DNA of 5,049 bases from JAQUPP01 sp041649955 (GCA_041649955.1 JBAZMD010000035.1:1-5049); one strand, 5' to 3'; shown: positions 1-4,678, numbered from the stretch's first letter. Notes: generated from the letters alone by a model not told the origin. A program made the numbers and translations.

Positions 1-875
1 AAGATTCAAGCGGAAAAATAACTTATAACAGCAAGATTCCACAAGTTGAAAAATTAGGAACCAAAGAAATAAAAATCAGAGATTTGAAAGGATTGGTTAG
101 AAAATTTCATTTTTATAAAATTTATGCCATTGCTAGAATTCCTATTTTTCAAGATTCAATTTTGGCTCAAAAAAATCCGGCCGTGGCTCTGAAAAACGGA
201 CAAAATGGGCAAATTTGGAAAGACAATAAAGGTTTATCCTGGGTGGATCCGGCCTCGGAAGAAGTTTGGGCTTACAACATAGAATTGGCCAAAGAAGTAT
301 TCGCGCAGGGTTTTGATGAAGTTAATTTTGATTATATCCGTTTTCCTTCCGACGGTAAAATTTCAAATATTACTTATCCTTTTTGGGATAATAAAACTCC
401 GAAAAATGAAGTTATTAAAAAATTCTTTGAATATCAAAATAAAGAATTAACAAATTTGGGACCGACCTCGGTTGATCTTTTCGGCATGACTTTTTGGCAC
501 ACTGCGGATGAAAGCGATATGAATATCGGCCAAAGATTGGAAGACGCGTTGCCATATTTTGATTTTATATGTCCAATGCTTTACCCGTCTCATTTTCCAA
601 ATGATTTTAACGGATTTAAAAATCCGGCTGAACATCCTTATGAAATAATTTATCAAAGTTTAAAATCAGCTGAGCCGCTTTTTATGGATTCCGAAGGGAA
701 AAGAATTGCCAAACCGAAAATCAGGCCGTGGATTCAAGCTTTTGACATTGGCGCCAAATATACGCCGGATATGATTTTAAAACAAAAACAGGCCGTAACC
801 GACGGCGAAGGTTATGGCTGGCTCTTATGGAATGCCTCCAATAATTATTCTAAAATTGAATCAGCTTTAAAATAA
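1..875 (+). CDS. DUF4015-like putative glycoside hydrolase, 5'-truncated by the window edge
   Basis: The reading frame is open from base 3 to the TAA at 873-875, giving 290 visible residues; the true start lies before the window, because family-like sequence (DSSGKITYNSK...) precedes the first in-frame TTG at 84. The signature is the segment GFDEVNFDYIRFPSDG (bases 309-356), followed by FGMTFWHTADE, DFICPMLYPSHFP and a C-terminal IRPWIQAFD...GYGWLLWNASNNY. From memory this order matches the DUF4015 (putative glycosyl hydrolase, TIM-barrel) family, in which acidic residues at the ends of barrel strands are thought to be catalytic. Substrate is unknown; a role in cell-wall or surface polysaccharide is a guess, and any signal peptide would be outside the window. 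It is convergent with the next gene and no clear poly-T terminator follows it. Confident about the family, not about the activity. Confidence 0.85.
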   Translation, partial: DSSGKITYNSKIPQVEKLGTKEIKIRDLKGLVRKFHFYKIYAIARIPIFQDSILAQKNPAVALKNGQNGQIWKDNKGLSWVDPASEEVWAYNIELAKEVFAQGFDEVNFDYIRFPSDGKISNITYPFWDNKTPKNEVIKKFFEYQNKELTNLGPTSVDLFGMTFWHTADESDMNIGQRLEDALPYFDFICPMLYPSHFPNDFNGFKNPAEHPYEIIYQSLKSAEPLFMDSEGKRIAKPKIRPWIQAFDIGAKYTPDMILKQKQAVTDGEGYGWLLWNASNNYSKIESALK

Positions 876-930
876 TAACTTTTTGGCTTATAATCTTTTA
901 GTTTCTTAACTATTAAAAATATCATTTTGA

Positions 931-960
931 TACTAAAAGTAACGGCCGTTACTTTTAGTA
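931..960. repeat. Perfect 30-bp palindrome, copy 1
   Basis: Two 15-base arms, TACTAAAAGTAACGG and its exact reverse complement, meet with no spacer around a central GGCC. It sits 33 bp beyond the stop codon of the PaaX/Cas2-like gene. There is no poly-T tract on either strand, so a simple intrinsic terminator is unlikely. The first 19 bases recur exactly in that gene's promoter at 1524-1542, which points to a protein-binding site (operator) or an element end. Confidence 0.85.
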
Positions 961-993
961 ACCAATAGCTTGTTGATTATTTCAGATTTTTAT

Positions 994-1509
994 TTAAACC
1001 TTTTCAGCAATAAAGAATTTTATATATCTATTCAAGCCAAAAATTTCTATCAAGGCCTTTATTTCTTCTAAAACATTGTATTGGGTTATCCAAACGCTTT
1101 GTTGAATTTGTTCAAACCCTAGTTCTTTGAGATGTCGTCTGAATAAATCTCGTCTAAATCTTGTTTTTTCAGGGATGTCAAAAATCAAAACAAAATATTT
1201 ATTTTTTATTTTTTGTTTTGTTTCGATTTTCTTTTTGATTTTTAGCTCTAACAATTTACTTATACCCTTGGCAGTCAAAAAGTATTCATTCTTTTCAGTC
1301 TTCTTTAAGAGTCCGGAGTGGATAAGATGTTTAATGGCTTTTTTGATATTTTTTCCATCCCAATCGTCCATAAGTTCGTCTGATAATTTTTGGTAATTAA
1401 ATGTGGTGGGTCGAATTGATGGCGCCAATAAAAGGTATTTAGCGAATAATTTTAAACCCGACAAACTTTCCAAAAATTGTTCTGTTAAAAATTTTTTAAT
1501 TTTTTTCAT
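994..1509 (-). CDS. PaaX/Cas2-like transcriptional regulator
   Basis: 171 residues, ATG start at 1509. Residues ~15-90 look like a winged helix-turn-helix (FNYQKLSDELMDDWDGKNIKKAIKHLIHSGLLKK...YFLTAKGISKLLE). Residues ~104-171 form a Cas2-type ferredoxin-like domain: KYFVLIFDIPE with D111 at the position of the Cas2 metal-binding aspartate, RRDLFRRHLKELGFEQIQQSVWI, and a final beta-strand IKFFIAEKV. This architecture matches PaaX-family repressors and the Cas2-like regulators common in CPR genomes (family knowledge, recalled). There are no CRISPR repeats or cas1 here, so a DNA-binding regulator is preferred over an adaptation nuclease. Its promoter contains a palindrome-derived site, suggesting autorepression. 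It is monocistronic and divergent from the DGR target gene. No Shine-Dalgarno; transcription starts almost at the ATG. Confidence 0.75.
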   Translation of the reverse strand: MKKIKKFLTEQFLESLSGLKLFAKYLLLAPSIRPTTFNYQKLSDELMDDWDGKNIKKAIKHLIHSGLLKKTEKNEYFLTAKGISKLLELKIKKKIETKQKIKNKYFVLIFDIPEKTRFRRDLFRRHLKELGFEQIQQSVWITQYNVLEEIKALIEIFGLNRYIKFFIAEKV

Positions 1510-1519
1510 ATTATATATA

Positions 1520-1547
1520 AGTATACTAAAAGTAACGGCCGTGTCAA
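1520..1547 (-). promoter_or_regulatory. Promoter of the PaaX/Cas2-like gene
   Basis: On the minus strand a perfect -35 TTGACA (1547-1542) is followed after 16 bp by TATACT (1525-1520). The predicted start site is within about 5 bases of the ATG at 1509, so the mRNA would be leaderless or nearly so. The spacer is filled by the 19-bp repeat described next. Confidence 0.7.
1524..1542. repeat. 19-bp copy 2 of the palindrome arm, probable operator
   Basis: TACTAAAAGTAACGGCCGT is identical to bases 931-949. It keeps one full arm plus the GGCC centre but lacks most of the second arm. It lies exactly between the -35 and -10 of the regulator gene and overlaps both, so a bound protein would block RNA polymerase. 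Autoregulation by the encoded protein is the simplest reading, but is inferred. Confidence 0.65.
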
Positions 1548-1566
1548 ATGATAACTAATAATAAAA

Positions 1567-1606
1567 GTAATAAATAATAATAAAGGGTAATAAAGAGTAA
1601 TAAAGA
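1567..1606. repeat. Four tandem 10-bp AT-rich repeats upstream of the target promoter
   Basis: Units GTAATAAATA, ATAATAAAGG, GTAATAAAGA, GTAATAAAGA run head to tail and stop 7 bp before the -35 box at 1614. A 10-bp period keeps the units on one face of the helix. They could be an UP-element-like or curved region or a regulator site; they could also be simple low-complexity sequence. Confidence 0.55.
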
Positions 1607-1613
1607 GGTGGTA

Positions 1614-1642
1614 TTGACAAAAAGTGAATTTTGTGATATGAT
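1614..1642 (+). promoter_or_regulatory. Near-consensus sigma-70 promoter of the DGR target gene
   Basis: Perfect -35 TTGACA (1614-1619), 17-bp spacer, -10 TATGAT (1637-1642) preceded by the extended -10 TGA. The predicted start near 1649 leaves a leader of about 90 nt, with weak hairpin potential (for example ACCGT 1698-1702 with ACGGT 1710-1714). It is the best promoter in the window, implying strong expression of the target. Confidence 0.8.
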
Positions 1643-1730
1643 AATCATAATAAAATAAAGTTCTTTGAAACAATATTTCATCCCAATAAAGGAATGAACC
1701 GTTGTCTTGACGGTATCAGGATAAAAAAAC

Positions 1731-1736
1731 AGGAGG
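1731..1736 (+). promoter_or_regulatory. Strong ribosome binding site of the target gene
   Basis: AGGAGG lies 6 nt before the ATG at 1743 and fixes that start. It contrasts with rbfA and the regulator gene, which have no recognisable site. Confidence 0.85.
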
Positions 1737-1742
1737 TGTGCG

Positions 1743-2441
1743 ATGACAAGTCGTGCGCAATTTAAACCGGGTGATTTTTCGCTCGGACAAGTTCATGAAT
1801 TTGTGGGAGCTTTTGGCAGAGTAGGCGGTAATCCGGATTTACTTCAAAAAGCAATTGAAGATGCAGTAGTAATGAAGAATATAGTAAATCTTTTGCAAGG
1901 CAAGCCTCAAGATGCCGCGATTGAAAAGCAAATAATTCGTTTTCTCAAACTCGGTTATCCCAAAGCAGCCGGTATGACAGAGAAAAAGTTTATCAGTATG
2001 ATTCCTTTGTCTGAAAATAAGCAGGGGAAATTATTGATTATCCCAGCCAATCTTGTTCCGATTGACAAGCAAATAGAATTAATCGATGGAACAAATTATC
2101 TTAATTTGTCCTCGCATAAAGACTTGATTGAAACGCCCAAAACTCCATATTGGATTTATGATGTGGAGAACGGCAAGAAAATGTGCGGTAAAGACCCTAA
2201 TACCTGCGTGAAAATTTTTCAGAAAGAAAAACGCAGAGAATTGATCACGGTTGAGGGCATTGCGATTGTTGTTCAAGACCCGGATGTCTTAAAAGATCAT
2301 TATATTGATCTTCCCGGTTCTCGCTATGACTCCGGCGGCGTGCCTTATCTTAGCCTCGTTGGCGACGGGCCTGAGCTGAGCTTCAGCCGTTCTGGCGGTG
2401 CGAGTTCCCGCTTTGGTTCTGCTTCTTGCGGGAGGAATTAG
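1743..2441 (+). CDS. DGR target (variable) protein, DUF5701-like
   Basis: 232 residues. Residues 1-190 are constant; residues 192-230 are encoded by the variable repeat. The region YWIYDVENGKKM...RRELITVEGIAIVVQDPDVL (136-183), then a GSR..., VPYL, PEL, GSASCG ending, resembles from memory the DUF5701 family, whose members end with a conserved GSR/VPALW/PKLGW/GSASCG segment. This fold assignment needs a profile search; a C-type-lectin-like variable domain is the other common DGR option. The N-terminus (MTSRAQFKPGDFSLGQ) has no signal peptide and no membrane segment is visible, so the protein is probably cytoplasmic. Function and ligand are unknown; the inferred role is a scaffold with a diversified binding surface. 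Relative to the TR-encoded sequence, 16 residues differ: 7 become Gly, 4 Ser, and the others V206, E211, F214, R216, F224. It has its own strong promoter, RBS and terminator. Confidence 0.85.
   Translation: MTSRAQFKPGDFSLGQVHEFVGAFGRVGGNPDLLQKAIEDAVVMKNIVNLLQGKPQDAAIEKQIIRFLKLGYPKAAGMTEKKFISMIPLSENKQGKLLIIPANLVPIDKQIELIDGTNYLNLSSHKDLIETPKTPYWIYDVENGKKMCGKDPNTCVKIFQKEKRRELITVEGIAIVVQDPDVLKDHYIDLPGSRYDSGGVPYLSLVGDGPELSFSRSGGASSRFGSASCGRN
2316..2431 (+). repeat. DGR variable repeat (VR)
   Basis: This 116-bp segment aligns without gaps to 2716-2831 (offset exactly 400). It differs at 20 positions, all A in the template: 16 A-to-G, 3 A-to-T (2359, 2383, 2413) and 1 A-to-C (2388). The other 96 positions, including all 87 non-A positions, are identical. 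Changes run from 2316 to 2413; the last 18 bases (2414-2431) match and form the likely initiation-of-mutagenic-homing end. Base 2315 (C versus template A) may be a further event, but 2314 is a non-A mismatch, so the 5' boundary is about 2315-2316. VR covers codons 192-230 of the target. Confidence 0.97.
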
Positions 2442-2483
2442 GAAACTTGGAGATTGGTTTTTGGAAACTTGGAAAATTAATAT

Positions 2484-2518
2484 CCCCTCGACACAAAGTG
2501 TCGGGGGGTGTTTTTTTT
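2484..2518 (+). terminator. Rho-independent terminator after the target gene
   Basis: An 11-bp stem (2484-2494 with 2498-2508, one G-T pair) closes a 3-base AAA loop and is followed by TG and eight T's (2511-2518). It separates target mRNA from the template-repeat unit. Lying 53 bp past VR, it might also act as the target-site DNA hairpin known to help homing in some DGRs; that role is speculative. Confidence 0.9.
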
Positions 2519-2527
2519 CGGTAAATT

Positions 2528-2536
2528 TGCTATATT
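2528..2536 (+). promoter_or_regulatory. Candidate extended -10 promoter for the template RNA
   Basis: TGC followed by TATATT (2531-2536) lies just after the target terminator, where a separate template transcript would need a promoter. No good -35 is seen at 16-18 bp. The same TGn extension precedes the -10 boxes at 1637, 3148 and 4673, which supports the idea modestly. Start would be near 2543. Confidence 0.35.
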
Positions 2537-2694
2537 ATAAAAAGTCGGTTAATGCATTCTAAATCACGGTTTAGGGTCGCCGAATTTTTAAGAAACTCCT
2601 TGCCGGCTTTTAGGGCGGGTGTCTGATTTTTTAAGTCAGGCTGCCGGCCGAATAGCATACAGAAGAAACAGAAATATTTCTTCGGTGATAACGG

Positions 2695-2844
2695 ATGAAA
2701 GCCGGTGATACAAGAAGTTCTCGCTATGACTCCGACAACGTGCCTTATCTTAACCTCAATGACGACAGGCCTAAGCTGAACTACAACAATTCTGACAATG
2801 CGAATTCCCGCTATGGTTCTGCTTCTTGCGGCAGTTTCTATTAA
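2695..2844 (+). other. Open reading frame running through the template repeat (49 codons)
   Basis: An ATG at 2695 opens a frame that reads all of TR in the same frame used in the target (SSRYDSDNVPYLNLNDD...SASCG) and stops at TAA 2842-2844. No ribosome binding site precedes it. The frame probably stays open only because TR must encode stop-free protein once copied into VR. It is recorded because automated tools may call it a small gene. Confidence 0.3.
2716..2831 (+). repeat. DGR template repeat (TR)
   Basis: This is the invariant template for VR at 2316-2431. It contains 29 adenines, grouped in AAC, AAT and GAC codons: in the target's frame it has ten codons beginning AA or GA at positions that vary. 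AAY codons can change to many amino acids but never to a stop by A substitution, which is the usual DGR design. The 18 bases at each end just outside the variable core (2717-2734 and 2814-2831) are identical to VR and would anchor homing. Confidence 0.97.
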
Positions 2845-2845
2845 A

Positions 2846-2880
2846 AAAATCAAGAGCGCTATTCACGCGCTCTTGATTTT
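2846..2880. terminator. Bidirectional terminator hairpin between TR and avd
   Basis: A perfect 14-bp stem (2846-2859 with 2867-2880) has the loop TATTCAC. A run of seven T's follows on the minus strand, so it is strong for avd; only TTTT follows on the plus strand. The avd stop codon (2861-2859) lies inside the loop and stem. It sits 15 nt after TR, so it would also close the 3' end of the template RNA. Confidence 0.8.
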
Positions 2881-3197
2881 ATCCAACCGCCGAGCATTTT
2901 GCCTATTTCTTGAATTTTTTGTTGAATTTCCAAGTATTTTTTATTATCAAGAATTTTTAAATCATCAGCCAGCCGAATAAGAATTTTTAGCAGATCTAAT
3001 TTTTGACTGGCTTTTTCCAAAAGGTTTAATTTATTTTGGTTTGAAATGCCGGCTAAAGTTATCGTTTCCAATATCTCCAAAGCAGTATTGTCAATTTTTT
3101 GTCCCAAAGTGTATTTGTCTTTTTTGGGAAATGATTTTAGATTTTGATATAATAATTTGTATAGCTCGTATGTTTTATGAAAAATAGGAATATCGAT
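2859..3197 (-). CDS. avd: DGR accessory variability determinant (Avd), four-helix bundle
   Basis: In other DGRs Avd forms a pentameric four-helix-bundle barrel that binds RT and template RNA and is required for homing. The frame has the family's features: IPIFHKTYELYKLLYQNLKSFPKKDKYTLGQKID at the N-terminus, then LLEKASQKLDLLKILIRLADDLKILDNKKYLEIQQ and the ending IQEIGKMLGGWIKS. The first conventional start in frame is a TTG at 3107 (82 residues), but this would delete helix 1, which is clearly encoded upstream. I place the start at ATC 3197, because GGAGG (3209-3205) lies 7 nt before it and the resulting 112 residues is a normal Avd length. Alternatively a one-base change in the C7/G7 run would join an ATG at 3241. 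It is convergent with the TR unit and divergent from RT, an unusual orientation. Confidence 0.85.
   Translation of the reverse strand: MDIPIFHKTYELYKLLYQNLKSFPKKDKYTLGQKIDNTALEILETITLAGISNQNKLNLLEKASQKLDLLKILIRLADDLKILDNKKYLEIQQKIQEIGKMLGGWIKSRARE
3124..3153 (+). promoter_or_regulatory. Promoter of the reverse transcriptase gene
   Basis: A perfect -10 TATAAT (3148-3153) with extended TGA, 18 bp after TTGGGA (3124-3129). It lies inside the avd coding region on the opposite strand. The predicted start near 3160 would allow translation from ATG 3177 or ATT 3218, so it argues that the RT protein begins upstream of TTG 3263. Confidence 0.6.
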
Positions 3198-3204
3198 TTT
3201 GGAT

Positions 3205-3209
3205 CCTCC
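3205..3209 (-). promoter_or_regulatory. avd: Shine-Dalgarno site supporting a non-ATG avd start
   Basis: GGAGG on the minus strand is 7 nt upstream of ATC at 3197-3195, ideal spacing. No ATG, GTG or TTG follows at a usable distance in this frame before 3107. It may be chance, since it overlaps the edge of the seven-base G/C run. Confidence 0.5.
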
Positions 3210-3217
3210 GGGGGGGT

Positions 3218-4243
3218 ATTGTTAAAAGAAAAATTTGTCATAATTTTGAAAATTTAATTTCTTTGGAAAATTTATTTTTGGCTTGGGACGAATTCAAGAA
3301 AGGCAAGAGAAAAAAAATTGATGTCCAAATTTTTGAGAGAAATTTGGAAGATAATCTTTTTGAACTTTACAAAGATTTGAACAATAAAACTTATCAACAT
3401 TCTACCTATAAATCATTTTATATTCAAGACCCGAAACTTCGCCATATCCATAAAGCGGAGGTCAAAGACAGAATCATCCATCATTTGATTTACAGGTATT
3501 TAGAGCGAATTTTTGAACCAAGTTTCATTTTTGACTCCTACTCTTGCCGAAAAAATAAAGGAACGCACCGAGCCGTTGAAAGATTGGCAAAATTTTATTG
3601 GCGAATCAGTAAAAATTGCACCCGAAATTGTTTTGTTCTCAAATGCGACATTAAAAAATTTTTCGCCAGCGTTGATCATCAAATTTTATTAACAATTATT
3701 TTTAAAAAAATAAACGAGCCAAATATTTTATGGTTAATCAAAAATATTATAGACAGTTTTCCACAGGGCATTCCGTTGGGCAATCTGACCAGTCAAATTT
3801 TCGCCAATATTTATCTTAATGAATTGGACCAATTTGTTAAACATCAATTGAAAATAAAATATTATATTCGTTATACCGACGACTTCGTGATTTTAAGCAA
3901 AAGTCAAGAATATTTAGAGGCATTGATTCCAATAATCAATAATTTTTTGGGCGATAAACTGAAATTAACCCTGCACCCGAATAAAGTTATAATCAGAAAA
4001 TACAAACAGGGCATAGATTTTCTGGGTTATGTCAGTTTGCCGTATTGGCGAGTATTGAGAACAAAAACGAAAAAAAGAATGTTCAAAAAATTGGAAAAAA
4101 AGATTGACGAATTCAGACAAGGACAAATCAGTGAAGAAACATTAAATCAAAGCATTCAATCTTATTTCGGCGTTCTCAAGCATTGTAATTCTTTTAAGTT
4201 GAGAGAAAAATTGGAACAGCGGATTAAAATTATTGGGACTTGA
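3218..4243 (+). CDS. DGR-type reverse transcriptase
   Basis: Numbered from TTG 3263 (326 residues), it shows: an N-terminal block LENLFLAWDEFKKGKRKK; DRIIHHLIYRYLERIFEPSF (69-88) and DSYSCRKNKGTHRAVERL (91-108); motif A CDIKKFFASVDH (128-139) with catalytic D129; the DGR-type PQGIPLGNLTSQ (167-178) in place of the QG motif of other RTs; catalytic YTDD (204-207); IDFLGY (251-256); and a thumb SYFGVLKHCNS (300-310). There is no maturase, endonuclease or RNase H domain. Family-like residues (VKRKICHNFENLIS) continue upstream of TTG, back to ATT 3218, and the in-frame stop is at 3185, so the true start is probably before 3263. I give ATT 3218; TTG 3263 is the first standard start, and ATG 3177 comes into frame only if the G7 run has eight G's. 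It copies TR RNA with infidelity at adenines. Confidence 0.95.
   Translation: MVKRKICHNFENLISLENLFLAWDEFKKGKRKKIDVQIFERNLEDNLFELYKDLNNKTYQHSTYKSFYIQDPKLRHIHKAEVKDRIIHHLIYRYLERIFEPSFIFDSYSCRKNKGTHRAVERLAKFYWRISKNCTRNCFVLKCDIKKFFASVDHQILLTIIFKKINEPNILWLIKNIIDSFPQGIPLGNLTSQIFANIYLNELDQFVKHQLKIKYYIRYTDDFVILSKSQEYLEALIPIINNFLGDKLKLTLHPNKVIIRKYKQGIDFLGYVSLPYWRVLRTKTKKRMFKKLEKKIDEFRQGQISEETLNQSIQSYFGVLKHCNSFKLREKLEQRIKIIGT
3269..3297 (-). promoter_or_regulatory. avd: Candidate avd promoter
   Basis: On the minus strand TTGAAT (3297-3292), 17 bp, TAAATT (3274-3269); each box matches consensus at 4 of 6 bases. Start would be near 3262, leaving about 65 nt before ATC 3197 or 20 nt before ATG 3241. It lies inside the RT coding region. 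Such matches are common in AT-rich DNA. Confidence 0.3.
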
Positions 4244-4267
4244 TATTAAATGTCAGAATGTTAAGAT
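4240..4267 (+). promoter_or_regulatory. Candidate rbfA promoter
   Basis: TTGATA (4240-4245), 16 bp, TAAGAT (4262-4267). The start site would fall almost on the ATG at 4276, giving a leaderless transcript. That fits the lack of a Shine-Dalgarno site. Cotranscription with RT is also possible, as only 32 bp separate the genes and no terminator is seen. Confidence 0.4.
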
Positions 4268-4275
4268 GATACAAT

Positions 4276-4629
4276 ATGAAACAAAGAATTGAGAAAATCA
4301 ATGAATTGATAAAACGAGAAATGAGCCAAATTATAGTTCGGGAAATTGAAGCGCCGGACGGATCTTTGATTACCATTACCAGAGTGGAAACGTCCGAGGA
4401 TTTAAGCGACGCGAAAATATTGATCAGCATTTTTCCTTTCAGCCACAGCAAAAAAGTGCTTTTTATATTGTTAAAAAGAATAGGCGAAATACAAGGTTTT
4501 TTAAATCGCCGGTTGGCAATGCGCCCTTTGCCGAGAATAAGATTTGTCATAGACGAAACCGAAGAAAAAGCCAGCCAAATTGAACATGTTTTGAATAAAA
4601 TCAAGAAAGAATCCCAAACTATTGAATAG
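4276..4629 (+). CDS. rbfA: Ribosome-binding factor A (30S maturation)
   Basis: 117 residues, ATG start. RbfA binds the 30S subunit near the 5' helix of 16S rRNA during late assembly and cold adaptation, and is a single KH-like domain of about 110-130 residues. Visible family features are the N-terminal helix MKQRIEKINELIKREMSQIIVREI, the strand segment LITITRVETSEDLSDAKILISI (31-52), the helix FILLKRIGEIQGFLNRRLAMRPLPRIRFVIDE (63-94) with the conserved LxxRxxPxIxFxxD pattern, and a short C-terminal helix. It appears intact. It is a housekeeping gene unrelated to the DGR, marking the right border of the element. The upstream bases contain no Shine-Dalgarno match. Confidence 0.93.
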   Translation: MKQRIEKINELIKREMSQIIVREIEAPDGSLITITRVETSEDLSDAKILISIFPFSHSKKVLFILLKRIGEIQGFLNRRLAMRPLPRIRFVIDETEEKASQIEHVLNKIKKESQTIE

Positions 4630-4649
4630 TTATCCACATTTAATTTAAA

Positions 4650-4678
4650 TTGACAATTTGGATTGAATGTGTTATCTT
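4650..4678 (+). promoter_or_regulatory. Strong candidate promoter downstream of rbfA
   Basis: Perfect TTGACA (4650-4655), 17-bp spacer, extended TGT and -10 TATCTT (4673-4678). The predicted start is near 4685. No good gene follows within the window, so it drives either an RNA or a gene with a long leader beyond 5049. Confidence 0.6.

Larger units (their letters stand above)
2543..2880 (+). ncRNA. Presumed DGR template RNA (leader, TR, 3' hairpin)
   Basis: The stretch between the target terminator and avd has no gene of its own apart from the short open frame through TR. The ~170-nt leader before TR has pairing potential: GCCGGC at 2602-2607 with 2643-2648 around an inner CTGA/TCAG, and GAAGAAA (2662-2668) with TTTCTTC (2677-2683). 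After TR comes a 14-bp hairpin ending at 2880. Structured flanks of TR are needed for cDNA synthesis in studied DGRs (established for BPP-1). The ends given here are estimates from the promoter and hairpin, not measured. Confidence 0.5.
1743..4243. other. Diversity-generating retroelement (DGR) locus
   Basis: The order is target gene with VR (+), template repeat (+), avd (-), reverse transcriptase (+). All four standard DGR parts are present and look intact, apart from the start-codon question at 3177-3241. In known DGRs (Bordetella phage BPP-1 type) RT and Avd copy TR RNA with errors at adenines and the cDNA replaces VR. The VR/TR alignment here shows exactly that outcome. No phage structural genes lie nearby, so a chromosomal DGR is likely. 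Confidence 0.95.

Noticed and set aside
447..656. Minus-strand open frame inside the glycoside hydrolase gene
   Set aside because: Shadow of the DUF4015-like gene; no RBS or recognisable motifs. The same holds for 1127-1396 (+), 2079-2276 (-), 2798-2980 (+) and 3500-3682 (-).
931..960. Palindrome as an intrinsic terminator for the flanking convergent genes
   Set aside because: No U-tract follows on either strand, and its 19-bp copy lies in a promoter, which fits an operator better.
994..1509. True Cas2 from a CRISPR adaptation module
   Set aside because: The protein has an N-terminal winged-helix extension, and there is no cas1, no CRISPR array and no other cas gene in the window.
2441..2472. 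10-bp direct repeat GGAAACTTGG at 2441-2450 and 2463-2472 just after VR
   Set aside because: Short and AT-rich; no clear link to homing, so kept only as a note.
2530..2853. Minus-strand open frame of 107 codons across the template repeat
   Set aside because: It is antisense to TR, has low-complexity composition and no family resemblance. It stays open because TR is constrained on the other strand.
3218..4243. Group II intron or retron reverse transcriptase
   Set aside because: There is no maturase/endonuclease region or intron RNA domain V/VI, and the LGNLTSQ motif plus the VR/TR pair and Avd specify a DGR.
4230..4637. Minus-strand open frame of 135 codons over rbfA
   Set aside because: It is fully antisense to a clear rbfA gene and resembles no family.
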